Source of the DNA: Prescottella defluvii
GTDB lineage: Bacteria > Actinomycetota > Actinomycetes > Mycobacteriales > Mycobacteriaceae
Direction of reading: 5' to 3'
DNA length: 64,000 nt
Assembly (NCBI GenBank): GCA_029690005.1
Contig: CP121458.1
Coordinates: forward strand, 4,092,001 to 4,156,000
Under the pieces are notes generated by a model. The model worked only from the letters and a program-made list of their open reading frames with translations. It searched no databases and was not told the DNA's origin. Made by a program: the position numbers and the translations under genes. Shown here piece by piece: positions 9,753-20,167 of the stretch; positions within the stretch are counted from its first letter, which is position 1; every line of letters begins with the position of its first letter.

Positions 9753-10617
9753 ACCCAGTTCGGTCCACCAGCGGTCGTCGATCCGGCCCGCCGCGACGAG
9801 CACGGACGGCCCCGCAGTGCCGCATGTCCACCGTCGACCGTGACCTCCACCCGGCCACCGGGCACCCGCACCTCGACCTTGCCGTCGGAGTCGCCGTGCG
9901 CACGCAGCGCGGCCACCGCCGCCGCGACGGTGCCGGTGCCGCACGAGCGGGTCTCGCCGACGCCGCGTTCGTGGACGCGCATCTCGACCGAGCCGCCGTC
10001 GAGCGCGGTGAGGATCTCGATGTTGACGCCCTCGGGAAGAACCCGGGATCGAAGCTGGGCGCGACCGTCAGGTCCAGCGCGGCGAGCGCCGCCGGCGTCA
10101 GCCCCGGGTCGACACATGCGAGATGCGGGTTGCCGACATCGATGCCGATCCCCTGGAGGACGCGGCCGTCGACGGTCGCCGTCGAGGTGCCGAGCTCGCG
10201 GACGCGCCCCGTCTCGACGGTGACGTCGCCGTTCACGTGGTCGGCGGCGTGGACGGTGACCGGACGGGCACCGGCACGGCTGCCGACGACGAACTCGTCG
10301 CGCAGTTCGAGTCCGGTGGCGCGCAGGTAGTGCGCGAACACCCGAACACCGTTGCCGCACATCTCCGCGATGGAGCCGTCCGCGTTGCGGTAGTCCATGA
10401 ACCAGTCGTCGGCGGAGACACCCTCGGGGAGGTCGCGTAGTACGCCGACCGCGGTCAGGGCACCGGCCCGCGCGACCCGCAGGAGACCGTCGGCGCCGAG
10501 TCCACGACGGCGGTCGCACAGCGCCGCGATCCGGTGCTCGGGAAGAGCAAGGTCGGCATCGGGATCCGGGAGGATCACGAAGTCGTTCTGGGTGCCGTGG
10601 CCCTTGCTGAATTCCAT
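9750..10617 (-). CDS. dapF: Diaminopimelate epimerase (two frame breaks)
   Basis: PLP-independent racemase that converts LL- to meso-diaminopimelate for lysine and peptidoglycan. After repair 289 residues, normal for the family. The start [19 protein letters not shown] is at the ATG of 10615-10617. The first active-site Cys lies in [15 protein letters not shown] and the second in [14 protein letters not shown]. Missing bases at about 10037 (C, in [11 protein letters not shown]) and 9806 (G, in [14 protein letters not shown]) shift the frame. Adding one base at each gives a clean end at WWTELG. Lies 39 bp after miaA. Confidence 0.93.
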
Positions 10618-10656
10618 GGCGCCCACTCTAGCGAGGCGCGGGGGCGCGCCCGCGGG

Positions 10657-11568
10657 TCACTTCCCCTCGATCAACCGCAGCGCGTTGTCGACGAGGTTCG
10701 GGTCGGCGGCGTCGAGCCAGTGCACCCGCGGGTCGCGCCGGAACCACGACCGCTGCCGGCGGACGTACCGGCGGGTGCCGATGAAGGTGCGCTCGAGCGC
10801 CTCCGCGAGGTCGTATTCGCCGTCGAACATCGCGAGCACCTGGGCGTACCCGATGGCTCGCTGTGCCGTGACGCCTTCCCGGAGCCCAACCTCGACCAGG
10901 CCCCGGACCTCGTCGACGAGCCCCTTGTCGAACATCAGCTCGGTGCGCAGCCGGATCCGGGCGTCGAGCGCCTCGGTCTCCCGGTCGACACCGATGATGA
11001 CTGTGCCCCGACGAGGTTCGCCGATCTTCGGCGCAGACGCGGCAAAGGGCTGCCCGGTGAGCTGGACGACCTCGAGCGCCCGCACGATGCGACGACCGTC
11101 GGTCGGCAGGATCGACGCGGCCGCGTCGGGATCGACGCGCGCGAGCTCGGCGTGCACCGCCGCGACACCCCGTTCGGCGAGCACGGTCTCCCAGTGAGCA
11201 CGGATCTGCGGATCGGTCGCGGGGAACGACCACTCGTCGAGCAGCGACTGCACGTACATCATCGAGCCGCCCACGATGATCGGTACCGCGCCCCGAGCGC
11301 GGATGTCCTCGACGTCGCGGGACGCCGACTCCTGGTAGCGGGCCACGGTGGCGGTCTCGGTCACGTCCAGCACGTCGAGCTGGTGGTGAACGATGCCGCG
11401 CCGCTCGGCCGGCGTGAGCTTGGCGGTGCCGACGTCCATTCCGCGGTAGAGCTGCATTGCGTCGATGTTGACGATCTCGCCGCCCAGCCGCTCCGCGAGG
11501 TCGAGGCCCAGATCCGACTTGCCGGTCGCGGTGGGGCCGACGACGGCGATCGGGGTCCGCCCGGTCAC
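10657..11568 (-). CDS. miaA: tRNA dimethylallyltransferase MiaA
   Basis: Intact 303-residue enzyme that transfers a dimethylallyl group to A37 of UNN-decoding tRNAs, the substrate MiaB later methylthiolates. The P-loop [20 protein letters not shown] is at the N-terminus, followed by [17 protein letters not shown] and the zinc/tRNA-contact region [20 protein letters not shown]. The GTG start at 11566-11568 overlaps the upstream gene's TGA (GTGA), the form expected for translational coupling. The longer frame upstream belongs to the neighbouring gene's shadow. miaB is encoded 3 kb away on the same strand. Confidence 0.95.
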   Translation of the reverse strand: MTGRTPIAVVGPTATGKSDLGLDLAERLGGEIVNIDAMQLYRGMDVGTAKLTPAERRGIVHHQLDVLDVTETATVARYQESASRDVEDIRARGAVPIIVGGSMMYVQSLLDEWSFPATDPQIRAHWETVLAERGVAAVHAELARVDPDAAASILPTDGRRIVRALEVVQLTGQPFAASAPKIGEPRRGTVIIGVDRETEALDARIRLRTELMFDKGLVDEVRGLVEVGLREGVTAQRAIGYAQVLAMFDGEYDLAEALERTFIGTRRYVRRQRSWFRRDPRVHWLDAADPNLVDNALRLIEGK

Positions 11569-12313
11569 GGCCACCACATCCCGACGTGGTAGCCGACCCC
11601 GTACGGAGCACCCGTGTAGAGCGACTCCGACTTGCTCGGACCGCCGTTCTCGCCGCCGAACACCGCCGAAAGTGTCTGCCACGCAGCACGCCCGGGCAGC
11701 CCGATCGCACTGCACAGTGCGGGATCGAGGACGTCGAGCGCTCCGCAGTCACCCTCGGCGAGCGCCGCGTCCAGCGCCGCCTGCACCTCGGCCGACCTGG
11801 CGTCGAACGCACCGGGGGCCTTGTCGGTCAAAGTGTTCGCGCCGTCGGCGACCACGAGGAGCGCCTGCGGCGTCGGGCGCGCGTCGAGCTCACGGCGCAG
11901 CGACTCCCCACCCGCGCGCACTCGCCGGCCGCGGTGTCGGGAGCCAGCGTCCGCACCCGCAGCCGCGCCTCGGGCGCCGACTGACCGCGCAACCAACCCG
12001 CGACCAGGGCCGCCAGCGGCATCGAGGGGTCGACATCGTCGTCGGATGCGTCGGGCGACAAGCACACTCGCACGTCCACGCCGAATCCCGCGAACGTGCC
12101 GCACGATTCGGGATCGACATCGGTGACGGACGCCATCCCGGGCTCAGCGACACCGACCACCGTCCACTCCGCGCACGAGACACCCAGGCGCGTCGACACA
12201 TCGAGCGCCGCTCTGCGCAACCGGTCGGTTTCCGATGCTGCGGCACCGGCCAACTGGGGCACGAGCAGCGGCGGCGAGGGCACGAAAGCGGCGACGGTCA
12301 ACACACTGCGCAA
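11565..12313 (-). CDS. Rv2728c-like protein, extradiol-dioxygenase class III (LigB/AMMECR1-type) fold, frame broken
   Basis: About 249 residues after repair. The N-terminus [20 protein letters not shown] and the central LLVVADGAN stretch resemble the LigB-like superfamily proteins that sit upstream of miaA in mycobacteria (Rv2728c). The break is at about 11930, where one base is missing ([16 protein letters not shown]). The metal ligands of true dioxygenases are not obvious, so catalysis is uncertain. Overlaps the miaA start by four bases and is divergent from the DUF349 gene. Function unknown. Confidence 0.65.
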
Positions 12314-12470
12314 CGGTAGTCGACGAGGTGACGCCTTCCCGGGGTCAGACCTGTTTCAATAGTCTTGACAGTCGCTGCAGGCTCCCGCCCATTCCGAACG
12401 ACCGGTCGGGCGCGAACGGGAGGCGACAGTGCGATCAGGCGGCCGTGACGCGCGGCAGAGACGAGGAGCT

Positions 12471-13824
12471 ATGACCGAGAGCAACGCACCCAAGCCGGGT
12501 TCCCCCAAGCCGGGTGCCCCGAAGCCCGGCGCCAAGCCCGGTGCTGTGAAATCCGGCTCGCCCAAGCCCGGTCCGGCTCCGAGCCACGCCATGCCCGCCG
12601 TCGCCGCGAGCGATCCAAGCCTGTTCGGCCGCGTCGACGAGGACGGCACCGCGTGGGTCCGGACGGCCGACGGCGAACGGCAGATCGGCTCGTGGCAGGC
12701 AGGTGACGCGGCCGAGGGGCTCGCCCACTTCGGGCGCCGCTACGACGACCTCGCAACCGAGGTGACACTGCTCGAGACCCGACTGGCCTCCGGCGCGGGC
12801 GACGCGAAGAAGACCCGCTCTGCAGCCCGCGCCATCGCGGAGTCGCTCCCGACCGCCGCGGTGATCGGAGACATCGACGCCCTCAGCGCCCGGCTGACCG
12901 TGATCATTGAGGGGTCGGAGCAGGCCGAGGAGCAGGCCAAGCTCGACAAGGAGCAGACCCGCAAGGATCAGACCGCCCGCAAGGAGGCGTTGGCGGCGGA
13001 GGCCGAGCAGATCGGCGCCGAGTCCACGCAGTGGAAGGTCGCCGGCGATCGGCTGCGCGAGATCCTCGACGAGTGGAAGACCATCCGTGGTCTCGATCGC
13101 AAGAGCGACGACGCCCTGTGGCGGCGGTTCGCGAAGGCGCGCGAGACATTCAACCGGCGCCGCGGCACGCACTTCGCCGAGCTCGACCGCGAACGCGCGA
13201 CCGCCAAGTCCCGCAAGGAGGAGCTGGTCGCCCAGGCGGAGGCACTGTCCTCCTCCACCGACTGGGGAACCACCGCGGCGCAGTTCCGTGATCTGCTCGC
13301 CGAGTGGAAGGCCGCCGGTCGCGCTCCTCGCGAGGCGGACGACGCCCTGTGGCGGCAGTTCAAGGAGTCGCAGGACGTGTTCTTCGCGGCCCGCAACGCA
13401 GCCGCCTCCGAACGCGACGCCGAGTTCGCCCAGAACGCGGTCGCCAAGGAGGAACTCCTGAAGAGCGCCGAGAACATCGATCCCGGCAAGGATCTCGATG
13501 CGGCTCGCGCGGCCCTGCGCGACCTGCAGGAGAAGTGGGACGAGATCGGCAGAGGTGCCCCGCGAGCGCATGCACGACCTCGAAGGCAAGCTGCGCACGA
13601 TCGAGAAGCGGGTCCGCGACGCGGCCGACTCCGAGTGGCGCCGAAGCGATCCCGAGGCGTTGGCCCGTGCCGCCCAGTTCCGCGAGCGTGTCGCCCAGTT
13701 CGAGGAGCAGGCCGCGAAGGCGACCGCCGCCGGCCGCACCAAGGACGCGGAGAAGGCCCTCGCCCAGGCACAGCAGTGGCGCGAGTGGGCCGAGGCCGCC
13801 GAGGGCGCCGTGAACGAGCGCTGA
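12471..13824 (+). CDS. DUF349-domain protein with N-terminal Lys-Pro-Gly repeats (frame broken)
   Basis: Rv2731-like protein, about 450 residues. ATG 12471 follows ACGAGGAGCT. The N-terminal 40 residues are a low-complexity run of PKPG units, then an [16 protein letters not shown] segment, and then repeated DUF349 helical units with the signature WK(T/A)..R..DDALWR(R/Q)F. The whole C-terminal two-thirds is predicted coiled coil. The break at about 13552 is one extra base inside [17 protein letters not shown]349 proteins have no agreed biochemical role. Divergent from the Rv2728c-like gene with a 157-bp promoter region. Confidence 0.8.
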
Positions 13825-13842
13825 CACGCCCGGTAGACGGAT

Positions 13843-13878
13843 GAGGGGTGCGACGCCTGATGGCGTCGCACCCCTCTT
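13843..13878. terminator. Bidirectional intrinsic terminator
   Basis: Perfect 15-bp stem (GAGGGGTGCGACGCC, loop TGAT, complementary arm ending CCCCTC) followed by TTC, placed between the converging DUF349 and Rv2732c-like genes. Confidence 0.9.
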
Positions 13879-13890
13879 CGTTCGTCGGAC

Positions 13891-14496
13891 TCAGACGGTC
13901 CAGTCGCCGCGTTCCGCGTCCTCCTCGGCGGCCCGGCGGCGATCCTCCTCGGCCGCAAGCTGCATCGCGGTCCGGCTCCACACCACCTTGATCCAGTGGA
14001 AGGTCAGGACGATGACCGTGATCCAGCCCAGGATCAGGCCGATTCCTGGACCGGCGCTGCCGGACTCGGCGAGCGGGAGGGTCTGCCGCGACCAGATCGC
14101 GAGCATGCCGAACACCGCGGACACCGCGGTGCCGGCGAGCGCGATCCACGCGAGCACCCAGCGACGGGTCACGAGCGCGAGGATCGAGAAGACGCCACCG
14201 AAGACGAGCGCGAGCCACACGAAGATCCGCGACGTCAGCTTGATGTGCTCGTCGACCGCAGGCTGGGCATAGACCAGCACGTCCCAGCCGTTGGCCGATC
14301 CCGCGTGCGGCAGGGTGAACGACAGCAGCAGCACGAGCACGCACACCGCGACGACGACGGCACGCACGCCGGGGTCGATCTCGCCGGCGATCTTCTTCTC
14401 GGCGGCCTCGAAGTCCTTCTGGTACTCCGCCATCGGGTCCTGACCGTTCCCGGCGGGCCGGTTCTCGTCACCGGCGGTGTCGCCGCGCTCGCTCAT
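13891..14496 (-). CDS. Rv2732c-like integral membrane protein, function unknown
   Basis: Intact 201-residue protein starting at ATG 14494-14496 (MSERGDTAG), which overlaps the miaB TGA by four bases (ATGA). Four hydrophobic segments are visible: [54 protein letters not shown] and [20 protein letters not shown]. They are followed by an acidic/basic tail rich in Glu and Arg ([18 protein letters not shown]). It occupies the place of Rv2732c next to miaB. No enzymatic motif is seen. Confidence 0.75.
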   Translation of the reverse strand: MSERGDTAGDENRPAGNGQDPMAEYQKDFEAAEKKIAGEIDPGVRAVVVAVCVLVLLLSFTLPHAGSANGWDVLVYAQPAVDEHIKLTSRIFVWLALVFGGVFSILALVTRRWVLAWIALAGTAVSAVFGMLAIWSRQTLPLAESGSAGPGIGLILGWITVIVLTFHWIKVVWSRTAMQLAAEEDRRRAAEEDAERGDWTV

Positions 14497-16010
14497 GCGT
14501 TGCATCCCATCTGTGCTGGCAGCGGAGCGGGGACGCCCACCTGGGGCAGTCCCAGTCCGACGCCGATCGGCGGGGTCTTGGGTGTGACCCCTCGTTCGAA
14601 CGAATCTCCGGCACGGGTGCGCCGGTGGGTGAGGATCGGGTCGTCGGCGACGAGGTGGTGCGGTGCGGCGGCGGTGACGACGACGGTGATCACGTCGCCG
14701 GGGCGCAGGTCGCCGTCGAGGATGCCTTCGGGCCGGAAGTGGACGAGCCGACCGTCGCGGGCACGGCCACTCATGCGCGCGGTCTCCGCGTTCTTGCGAC
14801 CGTCACCGGCGGTGATCAGCAACTCGACCTCGGTGCCGACGAGCTTACGGTTCTCCTCGAGCGTGATCTCCTCCTGGAGCGCGATGAGGCGGTCGTAGCG
14901 TTCCTGCACAACGGCTTTGGGAAGCTGACCCTCCATCTCGGCGGCGGGCGTACCGGGCCGCTTGGAGTACTGGAAGGTGAACGCGCTGGTGAAGCGGGCC
15001 TGCCGGACGACGTCGAGCGTGGCCTGGAAGTCCTCCTCGGTCTCGCCCGGGAAGCCGACGATGATGTCGGTCGTGATGGCCGCGTGCGGCATCGCGGCGC
15101 GCACCTTCTCGATGATGCCGAGGAACTTGGCGCTGCGGTACGACCGGCGCATCGCCTTGAGGACACGGTCCGAGCCGGACTGCAGCGGCATGTGCAGCTG
15201 CGGGCACACGTTCGGCGTGGTGGCCATCGCCTCGATGACGTCGTCGGTGAATTCGGCCGGGTGCGGCGAGGTGAACCGCACTCGCTCGAGGCCCTCGATC
15301 TGCCCGCAGGCCTGCAGCAGTTTCGCGAAGGCACCACGATCGCGCGGAAGCTCCGGATCGGCGAAGGAGACGCCGTAGGAGTTGACGTTCTGGCCGAGCA
15401 GCGTCACCTCGAGGACGCCCTCGTTCACGAGCGCCTGCACCTCGGCGAGGATGTCGCCGGGGCGGCGGTCGACCTCCTTGCCGCGCAGCGACGGCACGAT
15501 GCAGAACGTGCACGTGTTGTCGCAGCCGACCGAGATCGACACCCAGCCCGCGTACGCGGACTCGCGCTTGGCAGGCAGCGTCGACGGGAACGCCTCGAGC
15601 GATTCGAGGATCTCGACCTCCGCCTTGCGGTTGTGGCGGGCACGCTCGAGCAGCGCGGGCAGCGAGCCGATGTTGTGGGTACCGAACACGACGTCGACCC
15701 ACGGCGCCTTCTTCACGACGGTGTCGCGGTCCTTCTGGGCGAGGCAGCCGCCGACGGCGATCTGCATGCCGGGGCGCTCCTCCTTGACCGGCGCCAGGTG
15801 ACTGAGATTGCCGTACAGCTTGTTGTCCGCGTTCTCGCGCACCGCGCACGTGTTGAAGACGACCAGGTCCGCCTGCTCCCCCGGAGCGGCCTTCGAGTAG
15901 CCGGCGTCCTCGAGCAGGCCGGACAACCGCTCGGAGTCGTGCACGTTCATCTGACAGCCGTACGTGCGGACCTCGTAGCTGCGCCCGCTGTTCTGGTCGA
16001 TCGTCTCCAC
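14493..16010 (-). CDS. miaB: tRNA-2-methylthio-N6-dimethylallyladenosine synthase MiaB
   Basis: Intact radical-SAM methylthiotransferase, about 505 residues from the GTG at 16008-16010 ([20 protein letters not shown]). An ATG at 16058 would add 16 residues without clear homology. The N-terminal UPF0004 domain carries three cluster cysteines ([22 protein letters not shown]). The radical-SAM CxxxCxxC is in [17 protein letters not shown], and the C-terminal TRAM domain follows. It converts i6A37 to ms2i6A37, using the product of MiaA. The last 50 residues are a proline/glycine-rich tail of the sort seen in Nocardiaceae. Confidence 0.95.
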   Translation of the reverse strand: METIDQNSGRSYEVRTYGCQMNVHDSERLSGLLEDAGYSKAAPGEQADLVVFNTCAVRENADNKLYGNLSHLAPVKEERPGMQIAVGGCLAQKDRDTVVKKAPWVDVVFGTHNIGSLPALLERARHNRKAEVEILESLEAFPSTLPAKRESAYAGWVSISVGCDNTCTFCIVPSLRGKEVDRRPGDILAEVQALVNEGVLEVTLLGQNVNSYGVSFADPELPRDRGAFAKLLQACGQIEGLERVRFTSPHPAEFTDDVIEAMATTPNVCPQLHMPLQSGSDRVLKAMRRSYRSAKFLGIIEKVRAAMPHAAITTDIIVGFPGETEEDFQATLDVVRQARFTSAFTFQYSKRPGTPAAEMEGQLPKAVVQERYDRLIALQEEITLEENRKLVGTEVELLITAGDGRKNAETARMSGRARDGRLVHFRPEGILDGDLRPGDVITVVVTAAAPHHLVADDPILTHRRTRAGDSFERGVTPKTPPIGVGLGLPQVGVPAPLPAQMGCNA

Positions 16011-16076
16011 GCGTCCAGGGTACGGCCCCGCACAAAATCGCCTGCTGGGGCCACGCATCAGCCCGTCCGCGGGAAC

Positions 16077-16104
16077 CCCTGATCTGTATCGTTCAAGATC
16101 AGGG
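16077..16104. promoter_or_regulatory. Inverted repeat in the miaB-gluA intergenic region (candidate operator)
   Basis: CCCTGATCT and AGATCAGGG form 9-bp arms around a 10-base spacer, 48 bp upstream of the gluA ATG. In Corynebacterium gluABCD responds to nitrogen and carbon regulators. The arms do not match the AmtR consensus, so the regulator is unknown. A TAGGGT hexamer at about 16139 could be a -10 element for a leaderless or nearly leaderless gluA message. Confidence 0.45.
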
Positions 16105-16152
16105 CGTGCTGGACCAACAGGTACGTAATAAGTCCAGCTAGGGTTACGCGTT

Positions 16153-16927
16153 ATGACGCAGCCTGAGACCACCGGAGCGGCTACCGGAACCAAGTCGATG
16201 ATCTCCATGAAGGGGGTCAACAAGCACTACGGTGACCTGCACGTTCTCAAGAACATCGACCTGGAGATCCCGGCCGGCCAAGTGGTCGTGATGCTCGGCC
16301 CGTCCGGGTCGGGAAAGTCGACCCTCTGCCGGACCATCAACCGCCTTCGAGCCGATCGATCAGGGCGCCGTCACGATCGACGGTGTGCCGGTCCCGGCCG
16401 AGGGTCGCGCCCTCGCCCGCCTGCGTTCCGACGTCGGCATGGTGTTCCAGAGCTTCAACCTGTTCTCCCACAAGACGGTGCTCGAGAACGTCATGCTCGC
16501 TCCGGTCAAGGTCCGCAGGATCGACAAGGCCCAGGCGAAGGAGCGCGCGCTGGCGCTGCTCGACCGCGTCGGCATCCGGACCCAGGCCGACAAGTACCCC
16601 GCCCAGCTGTCCGGTGGCCAGCAGCAGCGCGTCGCGATCGCCCGGTCGCTCGCGATGGACCCCAAGGTCATGCTCTTCGACGAGCCGACCTCCGCCCTCG
16701 ACCCCGAGATGGTCAACGAGGTCCTCGACGTCATGGTGAACCTCGCGAAGGAGGGCATGACGATGATCGTCGTGACCCACGAGATGGGGTTCGCGCGCAA
16801 GGCCGCCGATCGGATCATCTTCATGGCGGACGGCTCGATCCTCGAGGACACCGATCCGGACACGTTCTTCACCGCGCCGAAGACCGACCGCGCCAAGGAC
16901 TTCCTCGGCAAGATCCTCGGACACTGA
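16153..16927 (+). CDS. gluA: Glutamate ABC transporter ATP-binding protein (frame broken)
   Basis: About 257 residues, a polar amino-acid ABC ATPase. The Walker [16 protein letters not shown] is in the first frame. One extra T at about 16346 breaks [11 protein letters not shown], and the second frame carries [18 protein letters not shown] (Q-loop), [15 protein letters not shown] (signature), [16 protein letters not shown] (Walker B) and VTHEMGF (H-loop). Drives glutamate uptake with GluC and GluD. First gene of gluABCD, 21 bp before gluB. The same order beside recX-recA is found in Corynebacterium glutamicum. Confidence 0.93.
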
Positions 16928-16947
16928 GCGGGGACGGAAGAACCACA

Positions 16948-17792
16948 ATGAGACGCATACGAATCAGATCGCCCCGCATCCTGGGTGTCGTCGCGGCGTT
17001 GACGGCCGTCGTGCTCACGGCGTCCGCGTGCGGCAGCAGCGAGCCGCGCGACGTCCTGGCCGACGCCGCCGACGGGCACCTCACGATCGGCACCAAGTAC
17101 GACCAGCCCGGGCTGGCGCTGCGCGAGCCGGACAAGACCATGACCGGCTTCGACGTCGAGGTCGCCAAGTACATCGCGAACTACCTGGGTGTCCCCGAGA
17201 GCGGGATCACGTGGCGGGAGGCGCCGTCGGCGCAGCGCGAGAACCTGATCAAGAACGGTGAGGTCGACTTCGTGGTCGGCACGTACTCGATCACAGACAA
17301 CCGCAAGAAGGTCGTCGACTTCGCGGGCCCGTACTACATCGCGGGCCAGTCGCTGCTGGTGCGCGCCGACGACGACTCGATCACCGGGCGGATTCCCTCC
17401 AGGGCGGCAAGAAGCTGTGCTCGGTGTCGGGCTCGACCCCCGCACAGAAGATCAAGAAGTCGTACCCCGGCGTCCAGCTGCAGCAGTTCGACAGCTACTC
17501 GTCGTGCGTCGAGGCGCTGCACCGCGGCAAGGTCGACGCCCTCACCACCGACGACATCATCCTGGCGGGCTACGCGGCCCAGTACCCGGGCGAGTTCAAG
17601 CTCGCCGGTCAGCCGTTCACCACCGAGCTGTACGGCGTCGGTCTACCGAAGGGCGACACGGACGCTCGCATGAAGATCAACGACGCGATCGAGGACATGA
17701 TCGCGACCGGCGCCTGGGAACGGGCGTTGCAAGCGACCATGGGCGAGTCGGGTTACGCGCTGCCGGCGCCCCCGACGGTCGACCGGTACTGA
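16948..17792 (+). CDS. gluB: Glutamate-binding lipoprotein of the GluABCD transporter (frame broken)
   Basis: About 281 residues. A lipoprotein signal ends in a TASAC lipobox (Cys about residue 28), so the mature protein is tethered to the outer face of the membrane. The solute-binding domain (SBP_bac_3) contains GFDVEVAKYIANYLG, EVDFVVGTYSITDNRKK and, in the second frame, PAQKIKKSYPGVQLQQF. The break at about 17393 is a missing G in TGADSLQGGKKL. Lies between gluA and gluC with short gaps. Confidence 0.93.
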
Positions 17793-17807
17793 TGCGGAGG
17801 AGGTGAC

Positions 17808-18489
17808 ATGGGACTTATCGATACTTACGGCGACCAGCTCGTCAGCGCGTTCTGGACCACCGTGCAGCTCACGTTCTGGCTCGGCGCTCGGCGCGCTGAT
17901 CTGGGCACGATTCTCGCCGGCATGCGGGTCTCCCCCGTGCCGATCCTGCGGATCTTCGCGACCTGGTACGTCAACATCTTCCGCAACACACCCCTGACGC
18001 TCATCATCGTGTTCTGCTCGGTGGGGCTCTACCAGAACCTGGGGGTGCACTTCGCCCCCGAGGACTCGCCGAAGTTCATCGACCAGAACAACTTCCGGCT
18101 CGCGGTCCTCGGATTCATCGTCTACACCTCGGCTTTCGTGTGCGAATCGCTGCGATCCGGCATCAACACCGTTCCCATGGGCAGGCCGAGGCGGCCCGCT
18201 CACTGGGCCTGACGTTCACGCAGAGCATCCGGATGATCGTGCTCCCCAGGCCTTCCGGGCAGTCATCGCACCGCTGGGCAGTGTGCTGATCGCCCTGACG
18301 AAGAACACGACGATCGCATCGGCGATCGGTGTGGCCGAGGCGTCGCTCCTCATGAAGACGATGATCGAGAACGAGGCGGACAAGTTGTTCCTCGTCTTCG
18401 GAATCTTCGCCATCGGCTTCATGATCCTGACGCTGCCGGTCGGCTTCCTGTTCGGTTATCTCGGCAAGCGGTTGGCGGTGAAGCGATGA
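17808..18489 (+). CDS. gluC: Glutamate ABC transporter permease GluC (four indels)
   Basis: About 227 residues after repair, with several transmembrane helices and the EAA loop ([20 protein letters not shown]) of amino-acid permeases of the HisM type. An extra base at about 17880 and a missing G at about 17913 cancel out, so the frame looks open while eleven residues (LGARRADLG region) are wrong. The repaired text is [15 protein letters not shown]. Missing bases at about 18184 and 18247 then break the EAA loop region. The TGA overlaps the gluD ATG (ATGA). Confidence 0.88.
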
Positions 18490-19408
18490 CCCAGCAGGCG
18501 AGTGTTCTCTTCGACACCCCGGCCCTCGGGCCCGGATCCGCAACCGACTGATCGCGATCGCCTTCGGCGTCGTCCTGATCGCCCTCGCGGTGTACGTGAT
18601 CAACGTGCTGGCCGACAACGGACAGCTCGAGGCCGACAAGTGGTCGCCGTTCCTGAACCACTTCACGTGGACGACGTATCTGCTGCCCGGCCTGAAGGGC
18701 ACACTGTTGGCGGCGTCGCTGTCGATCGTGTTCGCGCTGATCCTCGGCGCCATCCTCGGCATCGGCCGGCTCTCGGACCACCGCTGGGTCCGCTGGATCA
18801 GCGGAGCGTTCGTCGAGTTCTTCCGCTCGATCCCGGTGCTGATCCTGATGATCTTCGCCTACCAGGCGTTCGCGCAGTACGGCATCTTCCCGTCGAGCCA
18901 GTTGGCGCTCGCCGCGGTCGTGGTGGGCCTGACGCTGTACAACGGCTCGGTGATCGCCGAGATCCTCCGGGCAGGCATCCTGTCGCTGCCGAAGGGCCAG
19001 ACGGAAGCGGCATCCGCGCTCGGTATGCGCAAGAGCCAGATGATGCGGCTGATCCTGCTCCCGCAGGCGATCACGACGATGCTGCCGGCGCTGGTGTCGC
19101 AGATGGTTGTGGCGCTGAAGGATTCGGCGCTCGGCTACCAGATCGGCTACGTCGAGCTGATCCGCAGTGGCCAGCAGGCGGCGTCGTACTACCGCAACTT
19201 CTTCGCCGCGCTGGTCGTGGTAGGCGTGATCATGGTGGTCATCAACTTCGCGCTGACGTCGTTCGCGACGTGGCTCGAGAAGCGCCTGCGCACTGGCAGC
19301 AAGAAGCGTGGCAAGCCGGCCGTGATTCCGATCGACACCACCGAACTCGACGGTGTCCCCGGCATCGACGATTTCAGTGACGCGATGCAGCCGCAGCCGC
19401 CTCGCTGA
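18486..19408 (+). CDS. gluD: Glutamate ABC transporter permease GluD (frame broken near the N-terminus)
   Basis: About 307 residues. The ATG at 18486 overlaps the end of gluC. The first 15 residues ([12 protein letters not shown]) are in one frame and a missing C near 18530 moves the rest ([20 protein letters not shown] onward) to the next. Helical core with EAA-loop motif [20 protein letters not shown] and [20 protein letters not shown]. It pairs with GluC to form the membrane channel. The C-terminal 40 residues are a polar extension ([16 protein letters not shown]). Last gene of the operon. Confidence 0.9.
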
Positions 19409-19422
19409 CTGACACGAGTGAG

Positions 19423-19466
19423 CCGACGGGCTCGCGGTGGACCTCAGTCCTCCGCGAGCCCGTCGG
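19423..19466. terminator. Bidirectional terminator between gluD and recX
   Basis: Perfect 15-bp stem (CCGACGGGCTCGCGG and its complement) around a 14-base loop. The right arm lies inside the last codons of recX. Confidence 0.8.
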
Positions 19467-20106
19467 TTCCTGCACCCAGGTTCGCCAATTCGGTCTTCAC
19501 GACGCTGAACGACACGGACGACGGGTAGCCCCGGCGCGCGAGCATGCCGACGAGTCGCCGCATCAGCCGGTCTCGGTCGTCACGGTCCGCGATGTCGTCA
19601 GGGGTCGTCCGCGCAAGCTTCTTGCGGACCAGTTCGACCGCGCGCTCGCGCTCGTCGTCGGAACTGATCTGCGACAGCGCCTCGGTGGAGGTTTGCTGGT
19701 CGATCCCCTTGCGGCGCAACTCGGTTGCGAGGGCGCGCCGACCGCGCCCGGAGTAGGTGTGCCGTGAATGCACCCACTGCTCGGCGAACGCGACGTCGTC
19801 GACCAGCCCCACCTCGGCGAGCCGGTCGAGGACGCCTTCGATGACGGCCGGCGGGTAGCCCTTCTGGGCGAGCTTCTGTTCGAGTTCCGTGCGGCTGCGG
19901 GCACGCTCGGTGAGCAGGCGCAGGCACACGTCCTTGGCCCGCGCCGCCAACGTCTCCGGGCTGCCCTTCAACTCGAACGGTTCACCGTTCTCCCCGACGG
20001 GCCGTCCGCGCCCCCGGTTCGAGGCACGGCGCCGGCCGGTCGTGACGTCGTCACTGCCGTACCGGTCGTAGTGACTGGTGTCGTTGTGGCTGCTGTCGTC
20101 ACTCAT
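19444..20106 (-). CDS. recX: Regulatory protein RecX
   Basis: Intact 220-residue protein, long for the family because of a 55-residue polar N-terminal extension (SHNDTSHYDRYGSDD onward). The RecX three-helix repeats follow: CLRLLTERARSRTELEQKL, KGYPPAVIEGVLDRLAEVGL, and FAEQWVHSRHTYSGRGRRAL. RecX caps RecA filaments and limits recombinase activity. It lies 61 bp downstream of recA on the same strand, with a strong hairpin in the gap that could set its expression below that of recA. Confidence 0.93.
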   Translation of the reverse strand: MSDDSSHNDTSHYDRYGSDDVTTGRRRASNRGRGRPVGENGEPFELKGSPETLAARAKDVCLRLLTERARSRTELEQKLAQKGYPPAVIEGVLDRLAEVGLVDDVAFAEQWVHSRHTYSGRGRRALATELRRKGIDQQTSTEALSQISSDDERERAVELVRKKLARTTPDDIADRDDRDRLMRRLVGMLARRGYPSSVSFSVVKTELANLGAGTDGLAED

Positions 20107-20121
20107 GGTTTCGAGCCCTTC

Positions 20122-20152
20122 CCTGCCCGGGCGGCATCACCGCCCGGGCAGG
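20122..20152 (-). terminator. Hairpin between recA and recX (attenuator candidate)
   Basis: Perfect 13-bp stem (CCTGCCCGGGCGG, 5-base loop, complement) without a T-run. The arrangement suggests partial termination, as reported for recA-recX in other bacteria. Confidence 0.55.
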
Positions 20153-20167
20153 AACGGGGCTGTCCGA

